DNA of 64,000 bases from Harmonia axyridis. Lineage: Eukaryota > Arthropoda > Insecta > Coleoptera > Coccinellidae. Under the pieces are notes generated by a model. It saw only the letters and a program-made list of their open reading frames with translations, did no database searches and was not told where the DNA came from. This document shows positions 12,514-24,608 of this stretch, piece after piece. Positions within the stretch are counted from its first letter, which is position 1. Each line of letters opens with the position of its first letter. The position numbers and the translations under genes are program-made. Location: contig NC_059505.1 in assembly GCF_914767665.1 (NCBI RefSeq), positions 20,705,506 to 20,769,505 on the forward strand, given 5' to 3'.

Positions 12514-13163
12514 GTGATCTACGTGACCAGATCAATAGAAAAAGAGGTATATTATTACCAAGAAGGAACTTTTAATTTTTAACAATTTTTCAAGGTCCGG
12601 GGTAAGGAAAATTCGAGAAAATTCGAGAAAATTCTTCGACTCAAATATTGTCATTCGTGAGTGGAATTCGAATAATCATGAACTGCCAATACCAACTCTG
12701 CTTACCTATTTTCCGTAGTCCCCATAGTTTAGGAGAAATTTGAATTCGAAATTTTTGGAAAAAACCGTAAAAATTCAATCTCTCTACTAAAATCGTTATA
12801 TCTCCTAGACTATTCGTCGCAAACCCCTCAAATAAAAACTTTCGTGATCTACATGACCAGATCAATAGAAAAAGAGGTATATTATTACCAAGAAGGAACT
12901 TTTAATTTTTTACAATTTTTTAAGGTCCGGGGTAAGGAAAATTCGAGAAAATTTTTCGACTCAAATATTGTCAGGCGAGTGTGGGATTCGGATAACCATG
13001 AACTGCCTATACCAACTCTGCTTACCGATTTTAAGTAGTCCCCATAGTTTAGGAGAAATTTGAATTCGAAATTTTTGGAAAAAACCGTAAAAATTCAATC
13101 TCTCTACAAAAATCGTTATATCTCCTAAACTATTCGTCGCAAACCCCTCAAATAAAAACTTTC

Positions 13164-16100
13164 GTGATCTACATGACCAGATCAATAGAAAAAGAGGTAT
13201 ATTATTACCAAGAAGGAACTTTTAATTTTGTACAATTTTTTAAGGTCCGGGGTAAGGAAAATTCGAGAAAATTTTTCGACTCAAATATTGTCAGGCGAGA
13301 GTGGGATTCGAATAACCATGAACTGCCAATACCAACTCTGCTTACCGATTTTTCGTAGTCCCCATAGTTTAGGAGAAATTTGAATTCGAAATTTTTGGAA
13401 AAAACCGTAAAAATTCAATCTCAATACTAAAATCGTTATATCTCCTAAACTATTCGTCGCAGACCCCTTATATGAAAACTTTCGTGATCAACGTGACCAG
13501 ATCAATAGAAAAAGAGGTATATTATTACCAAGAAGGAACTTTTAATTTTTTACAATTTTTCAAGGTCCGGGGTAAGGAAAATTCGAGAAAAATCTTCGAC
13601 TCAAATATTGTCATTCGTGAGTGGAATTCGAATAATCATGAACTGCCAATACCAACTCTGCTTACCGATTTTCCGTAGTCCCCATAATTTAGCAGAAATT
13701 TGAAGTCGAAATTTTTGTAAAAAACCGTAAAAATTCAATCTCTCTATAAAAATCGCTATATCTCCTAAACTATTCGTCGCAGACCCCTCATATAAAAACT
13801 TTCGTGATCTACGTGAACAGATCAATAGAAAAAGAGGTATATTATCACCAAGAAGGAACTTTTGATTTTTTACAATTTTTTAAGGTCCGCGGTAAGGAAA
13901 ATTCGAGAAAATTCAATCTCTCTACAAAAATCGTTATATCTCCTATACTATTCGTCGCATAACCCTCAAATAAAAACTTTCGTGATCTACGTGAACAGAT
14001 CAATAGAAAAAGAGGTATTTCATTACCAAGAAAGATCTTTCAATTTTTTTTCAATTTTTCTATAAAAATCGTTATATCTCCTAAACTATTCGTCGCAGAC
14101 TCCTCAAATAAAAACTTTCGTGATCTACATGACCAGATCAATAGAAAAAGAGGTATATTATTACCAAGAAGGAACTTTTAATTTTTTACAATTTTTTAAG
14201 GTCCAGGGTAAGGAAAATTCGAGAAAATTCGAGAAAATTTTTCGACTCAAATATTGTCAGGCGAGAGTGGGATTCGGATAACCATGAACTGCCAATACCA
14301 ACTCTGCTTACCGATTTTCCGTAGTCCCCATAGTTAAGGAGAAATTTGAATTCGAAATTTTTGGAAAAAACCGTAAAAATTCAATCTCTCTACAAAAATC
14401 GTTATATCTCCTAAACTATTCGTCGCAAACCCCTCAAATAAAAACTTTCGTGATCTACATGACCAGATCAATAGAAAAAGAGGTATATTATTACCAAGAA
14501 GGAACTTTTAATTTTGTACAATTTTTTAAGGTCCGGGGTAAGGAAAATTCGAGAAAATTCGAGAAAATTTTTCGACTCAAATATTGTCATTCGTGAGTGG
14601 AATTCGAATAATCATGAACTGCCAATACCAACTCTGCTTACCTATTTTCCGTAGTCCCCATAGTTAAGGAGAAATTTGAATTCGAAATTTTTGGAAAAAA
14701 CCGTAAAAATTCAATCTCTCTACTAAAATCGTTATATCTCCTAAACTATTCGTCGCAGACACCTCATATGAAAACTTTCGTGATCTACGTGAACAGATCA
14801 ATAGAAAAAGAGGTATATTATTACCAAGAAGGAACTTTTAATTTTTTACAATTTTTCAAGGTCCGGGGTAAGAAAAATTCGAGAAAAATCTTCGACTCAA
14901 ATATTGTCATTCGTGAGTGGAATTCGAATAATCATGAACTGCCAATACCAACTCTGCTTACCGATTTTCCGTAGTCCCCATAATTTAGGAGAAATTTGAA
15001 GTCGAAATTTTTGGAAAAAACCGTAAAAATTCAATCTCTCTATAAAAATCGTTATATCTCCTAAACTATTCGTTGCAGACCCCTCATATAAAAACTTTCG
15101 TGATCTACGTGAACAGATCAATAGAAAAAGAGGTATATTATCACCAAGAAGGAACTTTTAATTTTTTACAATTTTTTAAGGTCCGCGGTAAGGAAAATTC
15201 GAGGAAATTCTTCGACTCAAATATTGTCATTCGTGAGTGGAATTCGAATAATCATGAACTGCCAATACCAACTCTGCTTACCGATTTTCCGTAGTCCCCA
15301 TAGTTTAGGAGAAATTTGAAATCGAAATTTTTGGAAAAAACCGTAAAAATTCAATCTCTATAAAAATCGTTATATCTCCTAAACTATTCGTCGCAGACAC
15401 CTCATATAAAAACTTTCGTGATCTACGTGAACAGATCGATAGAAAAAGAGGTATATTATCACCAAGAAGGAACTTTCAATTTTTTACAATTTTTTAAGGT
15501 CCGGGGTAAGGAAAATTCGAGAAAATTCGAGAAAATTCTTCGACTCAAATATTGTCATTCGTGAGTGGAATTCGAATAATCATGAACTGCCGATACCAAC
15601 TCTGCTTACCTATTTTCCGTAGTCCCCATAGTTTAGGAGAAATTTGAAGTCGAAATTTTTGGAAAAAACCGTAAAAATTCAATCTCTCTATAAAAATCGT
15701 TATATCTCCTAAACTATTCGTCGCAGACCCCTCATATAAAAACTTTCGTGATCTACGTGAACAGATCAATAGAAAAAGAGGTATATTATCACCAAGAAGG
15801 AACTTTTAATTTTTTACAATTTTTTAAGGTCCGGGGTAAGGAAAATTCGAGAAAATTCAATCTCTCTACAAAAATCGTTATATCTCCTAAACTATTCGTC
15901 GCAAACCCCTCAAATAAAAACTTTCGTGATCTACGTGACCAGATTAATAGAAAAAGAGGTATATTATTACCAAGAAGGAACTTTTAATTTTTTACAATTT
16001 TTTAAGGTCCGGGGTAAGGAAAATTCGAGAAAATTCTTCGACTCAAATATTGTCATTCGTGAGTGGAATTCGAATAATCATGAACTGCCAATACCAACTC

Positions 16101-17251
16101 TGCTTACCTATTTTCCGTAGTCCCCATAGTTTAGGAGAAATTTGAAGTCGAAATTTTTGGAAAAAACCGTAAAAATTCAATCTCTCTATAAAAATCGTTA
16201 TATCTCCTAAACTATTCGTCGCAGACTCCTCATATGAAAACTTTCGTGATCTACGTGACCAGATCAATAGAAAAAGAGGTATTTTATTACCAAGAAAGAT
16301 CTTTTAATTTTTTACAATTTTTCAAGGTCCGGGGTAAGGAAAATTCGAGAAAATTCAATCTCTCTATAAAAATCGTTATATCTCCTAAACTATTCGTCGC
16401 AGACACCTCAAATAAAAACTTTCGTGATCTACGTGACCAGATCAATAGAAAGAGAGGTATATTATTACCAAGAAGGAACTTTTAATTTTTTACAATTTTT
16501 TAAGGTCCGGGGTAAGGAAAATTCGAGAAAATTCGAGAAAATTCTTCGACTCAAATATTGTCATTCGTGAGTGGAATTCGAATAATCATGAACTGCCAAT
16601 ACCAACTCTGCTTACCTATTTTCCGTAGTCCCCATAGTTTAGGAGAAATTTGAATTCGAAATTTTTGGAAAAAACCGTAAAAATTCAATCTCTCTACTAA
16701 AATCGTTATATCTCCCAAACTATTCGTCGCAGACTCCTCATATGAAAACTTTCGTGATCTACGTGACCAGATCAATAGAAAAAGAGGTATATTATTACCA
16801 AGAAGGAACTTTTAATTTTTTACAATTTTTCAAGGTCCGGGATAAGAAAAATTCGAGGAAATTCTTCGACTCAAATATTGTCATTCGTGAGTGGAATTCG
16901 AATAATCATGAACTGCCAATACCAACTCTGCTTACCGATTTTCCGTAGTCCCCATAGTTTAGGAGAAATTTGAAGTCGAAATTTTTGGAAAAAACCGTAA
17001 AAATTCAATCTCTCTATAAAAATCGTTATATCTCCTAAACTATTCGTCGCAGACCCCTCATATAAAAACTTTCGTGATCTACGTGAACAGATCAATAGAA
17101 AAAGAGGTATATTATCACCAAGAAGGAACTTTTAATTTTTTACAATTTTTTAAGGTCCGGGGTAAGGAAAATTCGAGAAAATTCAATCTCTCTACAAAAA
17201 TCGTTATATCTCCTAAACTATTCGTCGCAGACCCCTCAAATAAAAACTTTC
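13164..17251 (+). repeat. Segmental duplication 1, copy b
   Basis: Partner of 5872-9999. Copy-specific changes are the 40-bp deletion at 13982-14119, a 2-bp loss in AATCTCTATAAAAATCG near 15355, and single-base changes. A third, shorter relative lies at about 44294-46600, with the same TTTTAAGTAGTCC, AATCTCAATACTAAAATCG and CATTTTTCGTAGTCC-type markers. Confidence 0.86.
13982..14119 (+). repeat. 138-bp deletion variant of the short monomer
   Basis: The sequence runs from TCAATTTTTC straight into TATAAAAATCG, dropping about 40 bp that hold the AAGGTCCGGGG block and the 10-bp subrepeat. The paralogous monomer at 6690-6867 has the full 178 bp and the same odd TTTTTTTTCAATTTTT run, so the deletion arose after the duplication that links these two regions. 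A TTC repeat at both edges may have been the deletion substrate. Confidence 0.85.
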
Positions 17252-19442
17252 GTGATCTACGTGAACAGATCAATAGAAAAAGAGGTATTTTATTACCAAG
17301 AAAGATCTTTCAATTTTTTACAATTTTTCAAGGTCCGGGGTAAGGAAAATTCGAGAAAATTCAATCTCTCTATAAAAATCGTTATATCTCCTAAACTATT
17401 CGTCGCAGACTCCTCAAATAAAAACTTTCGTGATCTACATGACCAGATCAATAGAAAAAGAGGTATATTATTACCAAGAAGGAACTTTCAATTTTTTACA
17501 ATTTTTCAAGGTCCGGGATAAGAAAAATTCGAGGAAATTCTTCGACTCAAATATTGTCATTCGTGAGTGGAATTCGAATAATCATAAACTGCCAATACCA
17601 ACTCTGCTTACCGATTTTCCGTAGTCCCCATAGTTTAGGAGAAATTTGAAGTCGAAATTTTTGGAAAAAACCGTAAAAATTCAATCTCTCTATAAAAATC
17701 GTTATATCTCCTAAACTATTCGTCGCAGACACCTCATATAAAAACTTTCGTGATCTACGTGAACAGATCAATAGAAAAAGAGGTATTTTATTACCAAGAA
17801 AGATCTTTTAATTTTTCACAATTTTTCAAGGTCCGGGGTAAGGAAAATTCGAGAAAATTCAATCTCTCTACAAAAATCGTTATATCTCCTAAACTATTCG
17901 TCGCAGACCCCTCAAATAAAAACTTTCGTGATCTACGTGAACAGATCAATAGAAAAAGAGGTATTTTATTACCAAGAAAGATCTTTTAATTTTTCACAAT
18001 TTTTCAAGGTCCGGGGTAAGGAAAATTCGAGAAAATTCAATCTCTCTATAAAAATCGTTATATCTCCTAAACTATTCGTCGCAGACTCCTCAAATGAAAA
18101 CTTTCGTGATCTACATGACCAGATCAATAGAAAAAGGTGTATATTATTACCAAGAAGGAACTTTTGATTTTTTACAATTTTTTAAGGTCCGGGGTAAGGA
18201 AAATTCGAGAAAATTCTTCGACTCAAATATTGTCAGGCGAGAGTGGGATTCGAATAACCATGAACTGCCAATACCAACTCTGCTCACCGATTTTCCGTAG
18301 TCCCCATAGTTTAGGAGAAATTTGAATTCGAAATTTTTGGAAAAAAACCGTAAAAATTCAATCTCTCTACTAAAATCGTTATATCTCCTAAACTATTCGT
18401 CGCAGACCCCTCATATGAAAACTTTCGTGATCTACGTGACCAGATCAAGAGAAAAAGAGGTATATTATTACCAAGAAGGAACTTTTAATTTTTTACAATT
18501 TTTTAAGGTCCGGAGTAAGGAAAATTCGAGAAAATTCGAGAAAATTCTTCGACACAAATATTGTCATTCGTGAGTGGAATTCGAATAATCATGAACTGCC
18601 AATACCAACTCTGCTTACCTATTTTCCGTAGTCCCCATAGTTTAGGAGAAATTTGAAGTCGAAATTTTTGGAAAAAACCGTAAAAATTCAATCTCTCTAT
18701 AAAAATCGTTATATCTCCTAAACTATACGTCGCAGACCCCTCATTAAAAAACTTTCGTGATCTACGTGAACAGTTCAATAGAAACAGAGGTATATTATCA
18801 GCAAGAAGGAACTTTTAATTTTTTACAATTTTTTAAGGTCCGGGGTAAGGAAAATTCGAGAAAATTCAATCTCTCTACAAAAATCGTTATATCTCCTAAA
18901 CTATTCGTCGCAAACCCCTCAAATAAAAACTTTCGTGATCTACGTGACCAGATCAATAGAAAAAGAGGTATATTATTACCAAGAAGGAACTTTTAATTTT
19001 TTACAATTTTTTAAGGTCCGGGGTAAGGAAAATTCGAGAAAATTCGAGAAAATTCTTCGACTCAAATATTGTCATTCGTGAGTGGAATTCGAATAATCAT
19101 GAACTGCCAATACCAACTCTGCTTACCGATTTTCCGTAGTCCCCATAGTTTAGGAGAAATTTGAAGTCGAAATTTTTGGAAAAAACCGTAAAAATTCAAT
19201 CTCTCTATAAAAATCGTTATATCTCCTAAACTATTCGTCGCAGACCCCTCAAATAAAAACTTTCGTGATCTACGTGAACAGATCAATAGAAAAAGAGGTA
19301 TTTTATTACCAAGAAAGATCTTTTAATTTTTCACAATTTTTCAAGGTCCGGGGTAAGGAAAATTCGAGAAAATTCAATCTCTCTACAAAAATCGTTATAT
19401 CTCCTAAACTATTCGTCGCAGACCCCTCAAATAAAAACTTTC

Positions 19443-22400
19443 GTGATCTACGTGAACAGATCAATAGAAAAAGAGGTATTTTATTACCAAGAAAGATCTT
19501 TCAATTTTTTACAATTTTTCAAGGTCCGGGGTAAGGAAAATTCGAGAAAATTCAATCTCTCTATAAAAATCGTTATATCTCCTAAACTATTCGTCGCAGA
19601 CTCCTCAAATAAAAACTTTCGTGATCTACATGACCAGATCAATAGAAAAAGAGGTATATCATTACCAAGAAGGAACTTTCAATTTTTTACAATTATTTAA
19701 GGTCCGGGGTAAGAAAAATTCGAGAAAATTCGAGAGAATTTTTCGACTCAAATATTGTCAGGCGAGAGTGGGATTCGAATAACCATGAACTGCCAATACC
19801 AACTCTGCTCACCGATTTTCCGTAGTCCCCATAGTTTAGGAGAAATTTGAATTCGAAGTTTTTGGAAAAAACCGTAAAAATTCAATCTCTCTACAAAAAT
19901 CGTTATATCTCCTAAACTATTCGTCGCAAACCCCTCAAATAAAAACTTTCGTGATCTACGTGACCAGATCAATAAAAAAAGAGGTATATTATTACCAAGA
20001 AGGAACTTTTAATTTTTTACAATTTTTTAAGGTCCGGGGTAAGGAAAATTCGAGAAAATTCGAGAAAATTCTTCGACTCAAATATTGTCATTCGTGAGTG
20101 GAATTCGAATAATCATGAACTGCCAATACCAAATCTGCCTACCTATTTTCCGTAGTCCCCATAGTTTAGGAGAAATTTGAATTCGAAATTTTTGGAAAAA
20201 ACCGTAAAAATTCAATCTCTCTACTAAAATCGTTATATCTCCTAAACTATTCGTCGCAGACCCCTCATATGCAAACTTTCGTGATCTACGTGACCAGATC
20301 AATAGAAAAAGAGGTATATTATTACCAAGAAGGAACTTTTAATTTTTTACAATTTTTCAAGGTCCGGGGTAAGAAAAATTCGAGAAAATTCTTCGACTCA
20401 AATATTGTCATTCGTGAGTGGAATTCGAATAATCATGAACTGCCAATACCAACTCTGCTTACCGATTTTCCGTAGTCATCATAGTTTAGGAGAAATTTGA
20501 AGTCGAAATTTTTGGAAAAAACCGTAAAAATTCAATCTCTCTATAAAAATCGTTATATCTCCTAAACTATTCGTCGCAGACCCCTCATATAAAAACTTTC
20601 GTGATCTACGTGAACAGATCAATAGAAAAAGAGGTATATTATCACCAAGAAGGAACTTTTAATTTTTTACAATTTTTTAAGGTCCGGGGTAAGGAAAATT
20701 CGAGAAAATTCAATCTCTCTACAAAAATCGTTATATCTCCTAAACTATTCGTCGCAGACCCCTCAAATAAAAACTTTCGTGATCTACGTGAACAGATCAA
20801 TAGAAAAAGAGGTATTTTATTACCAAGAAAGATCTTTGAATTTTTTACAATTTTTCAAGGTCCGGGGTAAGGAAAATTCGAGAAAATTCAATCTCTCTAT
20901 AAAAATCGTTATATCTCCTAAACTATTCGTCGCAGACTCCTCAAATAAAAACTTTCGTGATCTACATGACCAGATCAAAAGAAAAAGAGGTATATTATTA
21001 CCAAGAAGGAACTTTCAATTTTTTATAATTTTTTAAGGTCCGGGGTAAGAAAAATTCGAGAAAATTCGAGAGAATTTTTCGACTCAAATATTGTCAGGCG
21101 AGAGTGGGATTCGAATAACCATGAACTGCCAATACCAACTCTGCTCACCGATTTTCCGTAGTCCCCATAGTTTAGGAGAAATTTGAATTCGAAGTTTTTG
21201 GAAAAAACCGTAAAAATTCAATCTCTCTACAAAAATCGTTATATCTCCTAAACTATTCGTCGCAAACCCCTCAAATAAAAACTTTCGTGATCTACGTGAC
21301 CAGATCAATAAAAAAAGAGGTATATTATTACCAAGAAGGAACTTTTAATTTTTTACAATTTTTTAAGGTCCGGGGTAAGGAAAATTCGAGAAAATTCTTC
21401 GACTCAAATATTGTCATTCGTGAGTGGAATTCGAATAATCATGAACTGCCAATACCAAATCTGCCTACCTATTTTCCGTAGTCCCCATAGTTTAGGAGAA
21501 ATTTGAATTCGAAATTTTTGGAAAAAACCGTAAAAATTCAATCTCTCTACTAAAATCGTTATATCTCCTAAACTATTCGTCGCAGACCCCTCATATGAAA
21601 ACTTTCGTGATCTACGTGACCAGATCAATAGAAAAAGAGGTATATTATTACCAAGAAGGAACTTTTAATTTTTTACAATTTTTCAAGGTCCGGGGTAAGA
21701 AAAATTCGAGAAAATTCTTCGACTCAAATATTGTCATTCGTGAGTGGAATTCGAATAATCATGAACTGCCAATACCAACTCTGCTTACCGATTTTCCGTA
21801 GTCCCCATAGTTTAGGAGAAATTTGAAGTCGAAATTTTTGGAAAAAACCGTAAAAATTCAATCTCTCTATAAAAATCGTTATATCTCCTAAACTATTCGT
21901 CGCAGACCCCTCATATAAAAACTTTCGTGATCTACGTGAACAGATCAATAGAAAAAGAGGTATATTATCACCAAGAAGGAACTTTTAATTTTTTACAATT
22001 TTTTAAGGTCCGGGGTAAGGAAAATTCGAGAAAATTCAATCTCTCTACAAAAATCGTTATATCTCCTAAACTATTCGTCGCAGACCCCTCAAATAAAAAC
22101 TTTCGTGATCTACGTGAACAGATCAATAGAAAAAGAGGTATTTTATTACCAAGAAAGATCTTTCAATTTTTTACAATTTTTCAAGGTCCGGGGTAAGGAA
22201 AATTCGAGAAAATTCAATCTCTCTATAAAAATCGTTATATCTCCTAAACTATTCGTCGCAGACTCCTCAAATAAAAACTTTCGTGATCTACATGACCAGA
22301 TCAATAGAAAAAGAGGTATATTATTACCAAGAAGAAACTTTCAATTTTTTACAATTTTTTAAGGTCCGGGGTAAGAAAAATTCGAGAAAATTCGAGAGAA

Positions 22401-24608
22401 TTTTTCGACTCAAATATTGTCAGGCGAGAGTGGGATTCGAATAACCATGAACTGCCAATACCAACTCTGCTCACCGATTTTCCGTAGTCCCCATAGTTTA
22501 GGAGAAATTTGAATTCGAAGTTTTTGGAAAAAACCGTAAAAATTCAATCTCTCTACAAAAATCGTTATATCTCCTAAACTATTCGTCGCAAACCCCTCAA
22601 ATAAAAACTTTCGTGATCTACGTGACCAGATCAATAAAAAAAGAGGTATATTATTACCAAGAAGGAACTTTTAATTTTTTACAATTTTTTAAGGTCCGGG
22701 GTAAGGAAAATTCGAGAAAATCCGAGAAAATTCTTCGACTCAAATATTGTCATTCGTGAGTGGAATTCGAATAATCATGAACTGCCAATACCAAATCTGC
22801 CTACCTATTTTCCGTAGTCCCCATAGTTTAGGAGAAATTTGAATTCGAAATTTTTGGAAAAAACCGTAAAAATTCAATCTCTCTACTAAAATCTTTATAT
22901 CTCCTAAACTATTCGTCGCAGACCCCTCATATGCAAACTTTCGTGATCTACGTGACCAGATCAATTGAAAAAGAGGTATATTATTACCAAGAAGGAACTT
23001 TTAATTTTTTACAATTTTTCAAGGTCCGGGGTAAGAAAAATTCGAGAAAATTCTTCGACTCAAATATTGTCATTCGTGAGTGGAATTCGAATAATCATGA
23101 ACTGCCAATACCAACTCTGCTTACCGATTTTCCGTAGTCCCCATAGTTTAGGAGAAATTTGAAGTCGAAATTTTTGGAAAAAACCGTAAAAATTCAATCT
23201 CTCTATAAAAATCGTTATATCTCCTAAACTATTCGTCGCAGACCCCTCATATAAAAACTTTCGTGATCTACGTGAACAGATCAATAGAAAAAGAGGTATA
23301 TTATCACCAAGAAGGAACTTTTAATTTTTTACAATTTTTTAAGGTCCGGGGTAAGGAAAATTCGAGAAAATTCAATCTCTCTACAAAAATCGTTATATCT
23401 CCTAAACTATTCGTCGCAGACCCCTCAAATAAAAACTTTCGTGATCTACGTGAACAGATCAATAGAAAAAGAGGTATTTTATTATCAAGAAAGATCTTTC
23501 AATTTTTTACAATTTTTCAAGGTCCGGGGTAAGGAAAATTCGAGAAAATTCAATCTCTCTATAATAATCGTTATATCTCCTAAACTATTCGTCGCAGACT
23601 CCTCAAATAAAAACTTTCGTGATCTACATGACCAGATCAATAGAAAAAGAGGTATATTATTACCAAGAAGGAACTTTCAATTTTTTACAATTTTTTAAGG
23701 TCCGGGGTAAGAAAAATTCGAGAAAATTCGAGAGAATTTTTCGACTCAAATATTGTCAGGCGAGAGTGGGATTCGAATAACCATGAACGGCCAATACCAA
23801 CTCTGCTTACCGATTTTCCGTAGTCCCCATAGTTTAGGAGAAATTTGAATTCGAAGTTTTTGGAAAAAACCGTAAAAATTCAATCTCTCTACAAAAATCG
23901 TTATATCTCCTAAACTATTCGTCGCAAACCCCTCAAATAAAAACTTTTGTGATCTACGTGACCAGATCAATAAAAAAAGAGGTATATTATTACCAAGAAG
24001 GAACTTTTAATTTTTTACAATTTTTTAAGGTCCGGGGTAAGGAAAATTCGAGAAAATTCGAGAAAATTCTTCGACTCAAATATTGTCATTCGTGAGTGGA
24101 ATTCGAATAATCATGAACTGCCAATACCAAATCTGCCTACCTATTTTCCGTAGTCCCCATAGTTTAGGAGAAATTTGAATTCGAAATTTTTGGAAAAAAC
24201 CGTAAAAATTCAATCTCTCTACTAAAATCGTTATATCTCCTAAACTATTCGTCGCAGACCCCTCATATGAAAACTTTCGTGATCTACGTGACCAGATCAA
24301 TAGAAAAAGAGGTATATTATTACCAAAAAGGAACTTTTAATTTTTTACAATTTTTTAAGGTCCGGGGTAGGGAAAATTCGAGAAAATTCGAGAAAATTCT
24401 TCGACTCAAATATTGTCATTCGTGAGTGGAATTCGAATAATCATGAACTGCCAATACCAACTCTGCTTACCTATTTTCCGTAGTCCCCATAGTTTAGGAG
24501 AAATTTGAAGTCGAAATTTTTGGAAAAAACCGTAAAAATTCAATCTCTCTATAAAAATCGTTATATCTCCTAAACTATTCGTCGCAGACCCCTCATATAA
24601 AAACTTTC
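19443..24608 (+). repeat. Higher-order repeat HOR1: five-monomer unit of 1,326-1,336 bp, about four copies
   Basis: Monomer lengths repeat as 178, 330, 330 (or 320), 320, 178. Copies begin at 19443 (1,336 bp), 20779 (1,326 bp), 22105 (1,336 bp) and 23441 (partial). Corresponding monomers share variants not found in their neighbours: GAATTCGAAGTTTTTGG (19852, 21188, 22514, 23850), CAATAAAAAAAGAGG (19970, 21306, 22632, 23968), CGAGAGAATTTTTCG, and ACCAAATCTGCCTACC (20129, 21455, 22791, 24127). Low divergence between copies implies recent unequal exchange. One 10-bp subrepeat explains the 1,326 against 1,336 difference. Confidence 0.92.

Larger units (their letters stand above)
10340..12843 (+). 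repeat. Segmental duplication 2, copy a (about 2.5 kb)
   Basis: Present three times: here, at 24609-27095 and at about 49566-51220. Diagnostic variants are AAGGAATATTCGAG (10940, 25200, 49659), GAAAAAGGTGTATATTATT (11229, 25493, 49947), a TTTTCGTGATATACGTG monomer (11861, 26123, 50569) and ACCGTTAAAATTC (12435, 26697, 51143). Offsets to copy b are 14,252-14,269 bp. Confidence 0.88.
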
